Part shown: piece by piece, positions 1 through 5,718 of the stretch | Layout: every line of letters starts with the position of its first letter | How positions within the stretch are numbered: position 1 is the stretch's first letter | Source: an uncultured Actinomycetes bacterium | GTDB lineage: Bacteria; Actinomycetota; Acidimicrobiia; Acidimicrobiales; Microtrichaceae | Direction of reading: 5' to 3' | Length of the DNA stretch: 5,847 bases | NCBI GenBank assembly: GCA_903941145.1 | Contig: CAJANQ010000564.1 | Coordinates: 1 to 5,847 of the forward strand | Made by a program: the position numbers and the translations under genes | The notes under the pieces: model-generated | Told to the model about the DNA's origin: nothing | The model's database searches: none | Seen by the model: only the letters and a program-made list of their open reading frames with translations

Positions 1-553
1 CGCCGGCCGTGTCGACGGCCTCGAGGTAGGGCTGCACCATGACCGGGCGGCCCCGGTCGAGCAGGTCTGCGGCGTGGGTGACGGCCTGCGCAAGGTCCTC
101 GGGCCGGTAGCGCGCCGTGTCCTTCGACCCTGCGGACACGGTGGGCTTCACGACGAAGTGGCCGGTGCCGGCCAGCCCGACCACCGCAGCCGCCAGGTCG
201 TCCGGCCGGTCGTCGGGAAGGAGGTAGCCGGTCGGGACCACGGGGACGCCGCCGCGCTCCAGGTCGCCCAGGTAGCGCTTGTCGGTGTTCCACCGGAGCA
301 CGGCGGGGGAGTTGGCCAGACGGGTCACGGCCGCGATCCGGTCGGCCCAGGCCAGGAACTCGTCGAGCCGCTGCACGTAGTCCCAGGTGGACCGGACCAG
401 CACCAGGTCGGCGGCGGACCAGTCGACCGCAGGGTCGTCCCAGACGGCGGGCCGGGCGTCGAGCCCGGCGGCGGTGCAGGCATCGGTGAGGAGGGCGGCG
501 TCGACGTCCTCGGCCCAGATCCCCTCGGCGGTGGCGAACAGCACGGTCGTCAT
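1..553 (-). CDS. ATP-grasp domain protein, N-terminal part (runs off left edge)
   Basis: Reading the minus strand from the ATG at 553 gives 184 codons with no stop up to the window edge, so the C-terminal part is missing. The protein begins MTTVLFATAEGIWAEDVDAA. Residues 1-80 look like the alpha/beta pre-ATP-grasp domain, with VLVRSTWDYV at 51-60. Residues 81-98 (NSPAVLRWNTDKRYLGDL) are the 'local N, then K' segment typical of RimK/glutathione-synthetase-like ATP-grasp enzymes. FVVKPTVSAGSKDTARY (133-149) supplies the nucleotide-binding lysine K136 and a glycine/serine loop, and VMVQPYLEAVDTAG (171-184) is the strand leading into the metal-binding region. From memory, these motifs resemble the family that contains DcsG, the cyclo-ligase of D-cycloserine synthesis, but that family is broad and mostly uncharacterised. 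The expected role is ATP-dependent carboxylate-amine or similar ligation in the cytoplasm, with unknown substrate. The start fits the family's usual N-terminus. The gene is divergent from its right neighbour. Confidence 0.85.
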   Translation of the reverse strand, partial: MTTVLFATAEGIWAEDVDAALLTDACTAAGLDARPAVWDDPAVDWSAADLVLVRSTWDYVQRLDEFLAWADRIAAVTRLANSPAVLRWNTDKRYLGDLERGGVPVVPTGYLLPDDRPDDLAAAVVGLAGTGHFVVKPTVSAGSKDTARYRPEDLAQAVTHAADLLDRGRPVMVQPYLEAVDTAG

Positions 554-559
554 GCCGCA

Positions 560-568
560 GTCCTAGCA
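560..568 (-). promoter_or_regulatory. possible extended -10 element for the ATP-grasp gene
   Basis: On the minus strand the bases 568 to 560 read TGCTAGGAC. This is an extended -10 TGn followed by TAGGAC, a partial match to TANNNT with the last base wrong. Six bases separate it from the ATG at 553, so the transcript could start at or next to the start codon (leaderless). No matching -35 hexamer is seen at 16-18 bases. I also see no Shine-Dalgarno sequence upstream of this ATG, which agrees with leaderless translation but does not prove it. Confidence 0.3.
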
Positions 569-593
569 GTCGTCGATGTGGGCCGGGGAACCG

Positions 594-616
594 CTCGCCG
601 GCCCGGCCGGGGCGAG
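594..616. repeat. GC-rich inverted repeat in the divergent intergenic region
   Basis: CTCGCC (594-599) is the exact reverse complement of GGCGAG (611-616), leaving an 11-base centre made only of G and C. The centre can add a GG/CC pairing with a small bulge. The repeat lies just upstream of the -35 box at 626 and between two divergent genes. It could be an operator or simply a hairpin, but no T tract follows it on either strand, so it is not a classic intrinsic terminator. In DNA this GC-rich, six-base arms can also arise by chance. Confidence 0.3.
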
Positions 617-625
617 GCAAACTAG

Positions 626-654
626 TTGAGCAGCGAAACAACCCGCGGTAGTGT
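626..654 (+). promoter_or_regulatory. sigma70-type promoter, predicted leaderless start
   Basis: TTGAGC (626-631) matches the -35 consensus TTGACA at four of six positions, and TAGTGT (649-654) fits the actinobacterial -10 pattern TANNNT. The spacer (632-648) is exactly 17 bases. The A of the ATG at 661 is seven bases after the last base of the -10, which is where transcription normally starts. The mRNA is therefore predicted to begin at or within a base or two of the start codon. There is no Shine-Dalgarno sequence before the ATG, as expected for a leaderless message. The stretch is also noticeably richer in A and T than its surroundings. Confidence 0.65.
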
Positions 655-660
655 TCGTTG

Positions 661-1884
661 ATGGCGCAACTACTTGGGACCACCGACCGCCAGGGGCCGA
701 GCGCAGGGGGCCGGTCACGGCTCGACGGGGCGGTGGTGCCTGTCCGTCGAGGAACGGCCCGCTCCCTGGTGGTCGCTGCGGTGCTGGCGGTCGTCGGGCT
801 CTGGGTCGGCGCAGCGCCGGCGTCGGCCGGAACCGCTGCGCCGTTCCCGAACGTGCCGGTCGCCGCCGACCGGGTGAACGGCATCGGCAACGCCTCCCTC
901 GTGGTGGGCAACGTGGTCTACGTGGGCGGGACCTTCACCTCGGTCCGCAACCCGGCCGGCACCACCGTGGCGAGCAGGGCCAACCTGGCGGCCTTCGACG
1001 CCACGACCGGGCGGCTGCTCGGCGGGTTCCGGGCCGACACGAACGGCAAGGTCACGGACCTGGTCTTCGACGGCACCAACCTCTACGCCGCAGGCGCCTT
1101 CACCACCGTGAACGGGGTCGTCCGGGGCCGCGTGGCGGCGCTGAACCCGCTCACCGGTGCGGTCCGCACCAACTGGGTGGGCAACACCACCGGACAGGTG
1201 AACGCGCTCGCGCTGGGCGGGTCCAACCTCTACATCGGAGGGTCGTTCGGCTCGGTCAGCGGCGTTGCCCGTTCCCGCATCGCCGCCCTTCGCCGCTCGG
1301 ACGGCGGGGTCGTCACGGCCTTCGCTGCCACGGTCAACTCGACGGTGTTCGGCGTCGGTGCCCAGCCCGACGGCTCGAAGGTGTACCTCGGCGGCACGTT
1401 CACCACGGTCAACGGTTCCTCCCGCCCGTACCTGGCCGCGGTGTCCGGCGCGACCGGTGGGCTCAGCACCCCGGTGTTCTCAGGCGTGTCGGGGCTCATC
1501 CTGGACGTGGACGTGCCCCCGGGCGGCACGCGGCTGGCAGTGGCGACCGGCGGCAGCGGGAACCAGGCGGCGGTGTTCAGCCTGTCGTCCGGCTCCAAGC
1601 TCTGGCGCCAGCGCTGCGACGGCGACGTCCAGGCCGTGAAGGCGGTCGGGACCGAGCTCTACAGCGGGTTTCACGAGGGCTGCGACGGCAGCACCTTGAC
1701 CCGCATGACCGACAACCTGCTCGAGTCCGGCGCCCGGGTCACGGCGTTCCAGCCCTCGTTCGACCGGTTCTGGGGCGTGTGGGACATCGAGGCCACCTCC
1801 ACGGTGCTCGCCGTCGCCGGTGACTTCACCCGGGTCGGCGGCGTGCCCGCCCAGGGGATCGCCATCTTCCGCCGCAGCGGCTGA
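661..1884 (+). CDS. secreted delta-60 / beta-propeller repeat protein
   Basis: This 407-residue protein is probably exported. Residues 1-35 form a long polar N-region with arginines at 29-30. Residues 36-51 are hydrophobic (SLVVAAVLAVVGLWVG), and APASA at 52-56 ends in an AxA signal-peptidase site, so the mature chain would start at G57. The long N-region and RR pair recall Tat signals, but the residues after RR do not match the Tat consensus well. The mature part is a string of units carrying (G/A)G-x-F-x-x-V followed by a short loop and a strand such as RVAALNPLTG or LAAFDATTGR. This is characteristic of delta-60 (DUF5122-like) and related beta-propeller repeats. Two cysteines, C319 and C341, may form a disulfide outside the cell. 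I chose ATG 661 because the upstream promoter places transcription start there. TTG 658 adds one residue, and GTG 733 or 736 would give a shorter, more standard signal peptide. No catalytic residues are evident, and ligand binding or a surface structural role is only inferred. Confidence 0.85.
   Translation: MAQLLGTTDRQGPSAGGRSRLDGAVVPVRRGTARSLVVAAVLAVVGLWVGAAPASAGTAAPFPNVPVAADRVNGIGNASLVVGNVVYVGGTFTSVRNPAGTTVASRANLAAFDATTGRLLGGFRADTNGKVTDLVFDGTNLYAAGAFTTVNGVVRGRVAALNPLTGAVRTNWVGNTTGQVNALALGGSNLYIGGSFGSVSGVARSRIAALRRSDGGVVTAFAATVNSTVFGVGAQPDGSKVYLGGTFTTVNGSSRPYLAAVSGATGGLSTPVFSGVSGLILDVDVPPGGTRLAVATGGSGNQAAVFSLSSGSKLWRQRCDGDVQAVKAVGTELYSGFHEGCDGSTLTRMTDNLLESGARVTAFQPSFDRFWGVWDIEATSTVLAVAGDFTRVGGVPAQGIAIFRRSG
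919..1869 (+). repeat. seven tandem propeller-blade units at protein level
   Basis: Within the secreted protein, a strand-turn motif recurs with its first G/A/T/S at residues 89, 144, 193, 244, 296, 335 and 386. The steps are 55, 49, 51, 52, 39 and 51 residues. Units 1-4 and 7 are clear: VGGTFTSV, AAGAFTTV, IGGSFGSV, LGGTFTTV and VAGDFTRV. Unit 5 (ATGGSGNQAAVF) and unit 6 (YSGFHEGCDG) are degenerate. Seven units would suit a closed seven-bladed propeller, but this is inferred from spacing alone. The repeats have diverged at DNA level, so they are not a recent tandem amplification. Confidence 0.6.
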
Positions 1885-1943
1885 CCGGTCCCCGTCTACC
1901 TGATCCTCCCGTCCACCACGTCGAACCTCCCTCGACCTCACCT

Positions 1944-1957
1944 CGCTGAACCCAGCG
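1944..1957 (+). other. short hairpin ahead of the glycosyltransferase gene
   Basis: CGCTG (1944-1948) pairs with CAGCG (1953-1957) around a four-base AACC loop, with a possible extra T-G pair. It lies in the 92-base gap after the propeller gene, 19 bases before the next ATG. No T run follows it, so it is not an intrinsic terminator. I found no convincing -35/-10 pair or Shine-Dalgarno sequence elsewhere in 1885-1976, so readthrough from the upstream gene remains possible. Confidence 0.25.
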
Positions 1958-1976
1958 GCCCGAAAGCGACACCTCC

Positions 1977-2885
1977 ATGACACCCGACCTCAGCGTCGTC
2001 ATCTCCACCCACAGCCGGCCTGCGATGCTGCGCCAGGCGATTGCGGCCGTGCGTGCCCAGACCTGGCCCGGGGTCGTCGAGACCCTGGTCGTCTACGACC
2101 AGACCGAGCCCGACTGGTCGCTCGCCACCTCCGACACGCACCGGCCGGTCCGGGTCCTGCCCAACCACCGGACCCCGGGCCTCCCCGGCAGCCGCAACGC
2201 CGGCGCCGAGGCGGCGGCCGCCCCCGTGCTCGGGTTCTGCGACGACGACGACCTGTGGCTGCCTACCAAGGCCGTCCGCCAGCTCAACCTGCTCGAGGAG
2301 TCGGGGGCGGAGGCCAGCACCTCGGGCATCGAGATCCAGGTCGGAGACCTGGTGGTCGAGCGCCGCGGCGAGGGCCCCGAGCTCACGTTCGAGCACCTGC
2401 TCCGCAAGCGTCGGGTCGAGGCGAACATGGTCACCGCCGTGGTCCGGGCCCATTCCTTCTGGGACCACATCGGCCCCCTGGACGAAGAGGTCCCGGGCGG
2501 GTACGCCGAGGACTACGAGTGGGTGCTGCGGGCGGCCCGGCGCCAGCCGATCACCGTCGCCCCCGAGCCGCTGGTCATGGTGCGGTGGACCAGCGCGTCG
2601 CACTTCCGGGACCGCTGGCTGACCATCGACCGTGCGCTCGCCTACCTGGAGCAGAAGGTCCCGGAGTTCCGCGGCGACGCCCGTGGCTGGGCCCGGCTCG
2701 AGGGCCAGCGGGCCTTCGCCCAGGCCGCCGCCGGACGGCGCGGCGGTGCGCTGGCCACGGTGTGGTCCAGCCTCCGGGCCCACCCGGTGGAACCACGGGC
2801 CTGGCTCGCGCTCGGGGTCGCGGCCGGCCTGGTGCCGGCCGACGCGGTGGTCAACGGGCTCGCCCGACGTGGACGGGGCGTCTGA
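1977..2885 (+). CDS. family 2 glycosyltransferase (GT-A fold)
   Basis: This 302-residue cytoplasmic or membrane-associated enzyme is expected to transfer a sugar from a nucleotide-sugar donor to a growing surface glycan. The N-terminus LSVVISTHSRPAMLRQAI (5-22) is the standard first strand and helix of GT2 enzymes. PGLPGSRNAGAEAA (67-80) is the usual 'aRN.G' helix. GFCDDDDLW (86-94) carries the metal- and nucleotide-binding DXD-type motif at 89-92. GGYAEDYEWVLRA (174-186) contributes ED 178-179, the position of the likely catalytic base in GT-A inverting enzymes. Residues 205-302 are a helical C-terminal extension without a clear membrane segment. Donor and acceptor cannot be read from sequence. 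The ATG at 1977 is chosen because it gives the normal GT2 start, although no good Shine-Dalgarno sequence precedes it. It is the first gene of the overlapping operon, and its TGA shares one base with the next ATG. Confidence 0.9.
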   Translation: MTPDLSVVISTHSRPAMLRQAIAAVRAQTWPGVVETLVVYDQTEPDWSLATSDTHRPVRVLPNHRTPGLPGSRNAGAEAAAAPVLGFCDDDDLWLPTKAVRQLNLLEESGAEASTSGIEIQVGDLVVERRGEGPELTFEHLLRKRRVEANMVTAVVRAHSFWDHIGPLDEEVPGGYAEDYEWVLRAARRQPITVAPEPLVMVRWTSASHFRDRWLTIDRALAYLEQKVPEFRGDARGWARLEGQRAFAQAAAGRRGGALATVWSSLRAHPVEPRAWLALGVAAGLVPADAVVNGLARRGRGV

Positions 2886-4093
2886 TGCCGCTGCCGTCCT
2901 CGACGTCCCGGGCCGCCAGCGGGGCCGGACTGGCCCAGGTGCTGGACCTGCTCGCCCCGGGCGAAGGTCGCCGCGACGAGTACCTGGCGGTGGGCCCGTC
3001 GGGCCGGCCGTCGTTCCTGCTGCCCCGTGACCGGCGGGTCGCCGTGGCCGCATGCCGTTCGTACAACGCGCTGCGCACCCCGGCCGTCCGCCGTCGTCGT
3101 CGGGCGGTCTCCGCCGTCGTCGGTGTCGGCCTGGGGCCGGTGCTCGCCGACCCGGTGGTGGCCACCGGACCGTCGCTCGACCCGGGCGGGCGCCCGCTCC
3201 TCGAGGAGCTCGCCGACCTGCTCGGGTCCGGCCCGCTCTCCGCGGCGGTCGGCATGGGCGGGATGGACGACTGGTGGACGCCGGTCCTGCAGCTGTTCGA
3301 CGACGCCGGCCAGCCCGTCGGCTACGCCAAGATCGGGACGACGCCGCTCGCCGCCGACCTCGTCCGCAACGAGGCCCGGATGCTCCGCCACCTCCGGCGG
3401 CACCCGCCGCGACGGCTCGTCGTGCCCCGGGTCGTCGGGCACGGGGTGTGGGCCGGCTGCCAGGTGGTCGTGACCGAACCGCTCCCGGCCGACGTCCGTG
3501 CGCTCGACCGGACGATGCCGCCCCGGTGCCCGCTGGTCGGTCCCGGCAGCCCGACGTCGAACTCGCTCCTCACTGCGAGCAGCTGGTGGGGGTCCGTCCG
3601 CGAACAGCTCGGCCGGCCCACGGGTGCGGCCGGTGCCCGGACCTGCGCCGTGCTCGACGCGCTCGACCGCCGTTGCGACGGGGTGGAGGTGCCGCTCGGC
3701 CTGTCCCACGGGGACTGGGTGCCCTGGAACCTGGCGGTGCGCCACGACGGGGACGGCCCGGCACTGGTCGCGTGGGACTGGGAGTACGGCGCGACCGACG
3801 CCCCCCTCGGACTGGACGACGTCCACGGCGGCTACGTGGTCGCCCGCCAGCGCGGCGCCGACGTCGCAGGGGCGCTCTCGGTCGCGCTCCTCCACGGGAG
3901 AGAGGTCCGGCACGACCCGTCACTGCTCGACCTGCTCGCCGTGGTGCACCCCGCATCGCTCCTGTCCCGGGAGCTGCTGCGGTCTGCGCTGGCACCGCAG
4001 TCCGCCCGTCCGGACGGGCTCACCCCCGAGGGGGCCGAGGTGCTGGCGGTGCTCGAGCGGCGCCTGGGCGTCGGGACCGAGGCGGCCGCGTGA
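2885..4093 (+). CDS. APH/choline-kinase-fold phosphotransferase in polysaccharide operon
   Basis: This 402-residue protein has a kinase-like fold in its second half. GYAKIG (146-151) gives the ATP-binding lysine K149, RNEARMLRHL (161-170) the partner glutamate E163, and TEPLP (197-201) a hinge. LSHGDWVPWNL (273-283) is the catalytic loop HGDxxxxN, with D277 as likely base and N282 binding metal. VAWDWEYG (295-302) is the DFG equivalent, with D298. With all of these kept, the enzyme is probably active and phosphorylates a small molecule or sugar. Residues 1-135 form an N-terminal extension I do not recognise, including a run of arginines at 69-73 and LDPGGRPLLEELADLL near 98-113. The ATG at 2885 overlaps the upstream TGA (TGATG), and a weak GGACGGGG precedes it. 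Its place between a glycosyltransferase and a flippase argues for a role in surface glycan or precursor phosphorylation. Database names such as 'aminoglycoside phosphotransferase' would reflect the fold, not the substrate. Confidence 0.82.
   Translation: MPLPSSTSRAASGAGLAQVLDLLAPGEGRRDEYLAVGPSGRPSFLLPRDRRVAVAACRSYNALRTPAVRRRRRAVSAVVGVGLGPVLADPVVATGPSLDPGGRPLLEELADLLGSGPLSAAVGMGGMDDWWTPVLQLFDDAGQPVGYAKIGTTPLAADLVRNEARMLRHLRRHPPRRLVVPRVVGHGVWAGCQVVVTEPLPADVRALDRTMPPRCPLVGPGSPTSNSLLTASSWWGSVREQLGRPTGAAGARTCAVLDALDRRCDGVEVPLGLSHGDWVPWNLAVRHDGDGPALVAWDWEYGATDAPLGLDDVHGGYVVARQRGADVAGALSVALLHGREVRHDPSLLDLLAVVHPASLLSRELLRSALAPQSARPDGLTPEGAEVLAVLERRLGVGTEAAA
4079..4082 (+). promoter_or_regulatory. ribosome binding site fixing the flippase GTG start
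   Basis: GAGG lies seven bases before the GTG at 4090, inside the end of the kinase-fold gene. Together with the GTGA overlap it supports GTG 4090 over other in-frame starts, and it suggests the same ribosomes can re-initiate on the flippase. Confidence 0.55.
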
Positions 4094-5718
4094 GCGTCGA
4101 CCCGGCCACGGCCGGCATCCCCTCGGTCGCGGCGGCACTGCCAAGGGCAGGGACCCCGTTGCTCGGCAACGTCGCCCGCGGCGGCGCGCTGAACCTGGTA
4201 GGCGCGGCGGTCTACGGGCTCGGCAACTTCGTCCTGCTCATGGTCCTGACCCGCCAGCTCGGCGTGGCGGCCGCAGGCACGGTGCTCATCGCCATCGCCC
4301 TGTTCAACATCGTGGAGCGAACCGCCGAGTTCGGGTGCGCGACCGGTCTGATCCGCTGGATCAGCCGCTGGGAGGCGCTCGGCCGGGAGGACCAGCTCCG
4401 GCCCACGCTGGTCGTGGCGCTCGTCCCGGTCCTGGTGGGCGGTCTGCTCGGCGCCGCGGCGCTCGTGCTGGCCGGCCCGGCCCTGGCGCGGCTGTTCGCC
4501 GGGTCCGGCGACGCCGACGAGGTGGCCGAGGTCGTCCGGGCAATGGCGCCGTTCCTGCCGGTCGCCACCGTGTACTCCGTCGTCGTCGCCGGGACCCGCG
4601 GGTTCGGCACGATGGTGCCGCAGGTGCTGGTCGAGAAGATCGGTCGAGGCATGGCGCTCCCGCTCGCCGTGGGCCTGGCCGCAGCTGCCGGTGCCACGGT
4701 CAGCCAGGTCGGCGCGGTGTGGGCCGCCACGACGGTGGTCGCGCTGTTGCCGGCGGCCTGGTGGCTCGTCCGGCTCCTGCGCCACGCCGAGTCGGCCGCG
4801 CCCGGTGGGGCCCCGGGGTGGTCGTTCCCCGAGCCGGGGCTGGCCCGCGACTACTGGCGGTTCACCGCCCCCCGTGCGGCCGGCCAGGTCTCCGAGGTGA
4901 TGGTCAACTGGATCGACACGGTCGTGGTCGGCGTCCTGGTCTCGACCGCCGCGGCCGGCGTCTACGCGGCGGGCACACGGTTCCTGCTGCCGGGGCTCTT
5001 CGTCGGCGAGGCACTCATGCAGGTGAGCGCGCCGGTGGTCTCCCGCCTCCTCGTCGGCCGCCGGAGCGGCGAGGCGTCCCACCTGGTGCAGGTGGTGGCC
5101 GCGTGGGGGTCCCTGCTGCTGTGGCCCACCTACCTGCTCGTCCTCGTCTACGCGCCGGTGCTGCTCCGGGTGTTCGGCCCCGAGGTGGTGGCGGCCACCG
5201 GTGCGCTGCGCGCCCTGTCGGTGGCGGTGATGGTGGCCGCAGTGATCGGTCCGGCCAGCTCGGTGGTCCTCATGGCCGGCCGGAGCCGGCAGGCCATGTT
5301 CAACACGTTCGCCCTGCTGGTCGTGAACCTGGGCGCCAACCTGCTGCTGGTCCCACGGTTCGGGATCACGGCCGCCGGCGTGGCCTGGGCGGTCACCATC
5401 GTGGTGGGCGCCGCGCTGCCGTCGTGGCAGGCCCACCGGGCGCTCGGGGTCCAGACGCTCGGCCGTCCCGCGGTCCGGGTCGCCCTGTGCGCGCTCTGCA
5501 CCGTCGGGACGGTGAGCGTCGTGACGGCGCTCGTCCTGGGTGTGCGCCCGCTGTCCCTCGCCGTCGCCGCAGCCCTCGGGCTCGCCGTGTTCGGCGTGGC
5601 CGTGACCCGGACCGGCGGCCTCGAGCCGGCGGCCCTGGCTGCCGGCCTCGCAACTCGAGCTGCGCCGACCGGCGCACCGACCACCGCGTCCACGGGCGCA
5701 GAAGGAGCAAGACCATGA
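4090..5718 (+). CDS. polysaccharide flippase, Wzx/MOP-superfamily membrane protein
   Basis: This 542-residue protein is mostly hydrophobic, with about 12-14 predicted membrane helices. The clearest are near 33-52, 61-77, 107-131, 153-168, 190-207, 211-230, 282-300, 345-366, 386-405, 416-432, 438-453, 467-485 and 488-505. The opening GNVARGGALNLVGAAVYGL (26-44), a short loop, then VLTRQLGVAAAGTVLIAIAL is typical of the polysaccharide biosynthesis / Wzx family, as is the mid-protein YWRFTAPRAAGQV (265-277) that begins the second half. GITAAGVAWAVTIVVGAAL (435-453) is a typical late helix of the family. Such proteins move lipid-linked oligosaccharides from the inner to the outer face of the cytoplasmic membrane. 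The start is GTG, overlapping the upstream stop by four bases (GTGA). The last 25 or so residues are an Ala/Thr/Gly/Pro-rich tail of low complexity. A MurJ role is less likely, given the operon. Confidence 0.9.
   Translation: MSVDPATAGIPSVAAALPRAGTPLLGNVARGGALNLVGAAVYGLGNFVLLMVLTRQLGVAAAGTVLIAIALFNIVERTAEFGCATGLIRWISRWEALGREDQLRPTLVVALVPVLVGGLLGAAALVLAGPALARLFAGSGDADEVAEVVRAMAPFLPVATVYSVVVAGTRGFGTMVPQVLVEKIGRGMALPLAVGLAAAAGATVSQVGAVWAATTVVALLPAAWWLVRLLRHAESAAPGGAPGWSFPEPGLARDYWRFTAPRAAGQVSEVMVNWIDTVVVGVLVSTAAAGVYAAGTRFLLPGLFVGEALMQVSAPVVSRLLVGRRSGEASHLVQVVAAWGSLLLWPTYLLVLVYAPVLLRVFGPEVVAATGALRALSVAVMVAAVIGPASSVVLMAGRSRQAMFNTFALLVVNLGANLLLVPRFGITAAGVAWAVTIVVGAALPSWQAHRALGVQTLGRPAVRVALCALCTVGTVSVVTALVLGVRPLSLAVAAALGLAVFGVAVTRTGGLEPAALAAGLATRAAPTGAPTTASTGAEGARP
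5701..5707 (+). promoter_or_regulatory. strong Shine-Dalgarno site for the last gene
   Basis: GAAGGAG lies within the final codons of the flippase gene, seven bases before the ATG at 5715. It is the best Shine-Dalgarno sequence in the window. It fixes the start of the truncated gene and suggests that gene may be translated more strongly than the preceding operon members. Confidence 0.8.

Noticed and set aside
594..616. Inverted repeat as a rho-independent terminator
   Set aside because: There is no T tract after either arm, and it lies between two divergent gene starts where a terminator is not needed.
74..625. A 183-codon plus-strand open frame opposite the ATP-grasp gene
   Set aside because: It is Gly/Val/Pro/His-rich without motifs, and the minus strand carries recognisable ATP-grasp motifs over the same bases.
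658..660. TTG 658 as the start of the propeller gene
   Set aside because: It adds only one residue, lies upstream of the predicted transcription start, and an ATG follows at once.
651..1823. A 390-codon plus-strand frame overlapping the propeller gene
   Set aside because: It is Arg/Gly/Pro-rich without motifs or a signal peptide, whereas the frame from 661 has a signal peptide and regular repeat units.
1944..1957. Hairpin as a terminator of the propeller gene
   Set aside because: It has only five base pairs with no following T run, and it sits close to the next start codon, about 60 bases after the stop.
2642..3913. A 423-codon minus-strand open frame opposite the glycosyltransferase and kinase genes
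   Set aside because: Its composition is typical of a shadow frame (Pro/Arg/Gly/His-rich), it has no family motif, and the plus-strand frames carry clear catalytic motifs.
2885..4093. Calling the kinase-fold protein an aminoglycoside-resistance enzyme
   Set aside because: Only the general fold and catalytic residues are shared. The protein is longer than typical APH enzymes and is translationally coupled to glycan genes.
3832..5436. A 534-codon open frame on the minus strand opposite the kinase and flippase genes
   Set aside because: Its translation is rich in His, Arg, Gly, Asp and Gln with no recognisable motif, and it lies opposite well-supported genes. Long antisense frames are expected in DNA this GC-rich because stop codons are rare.
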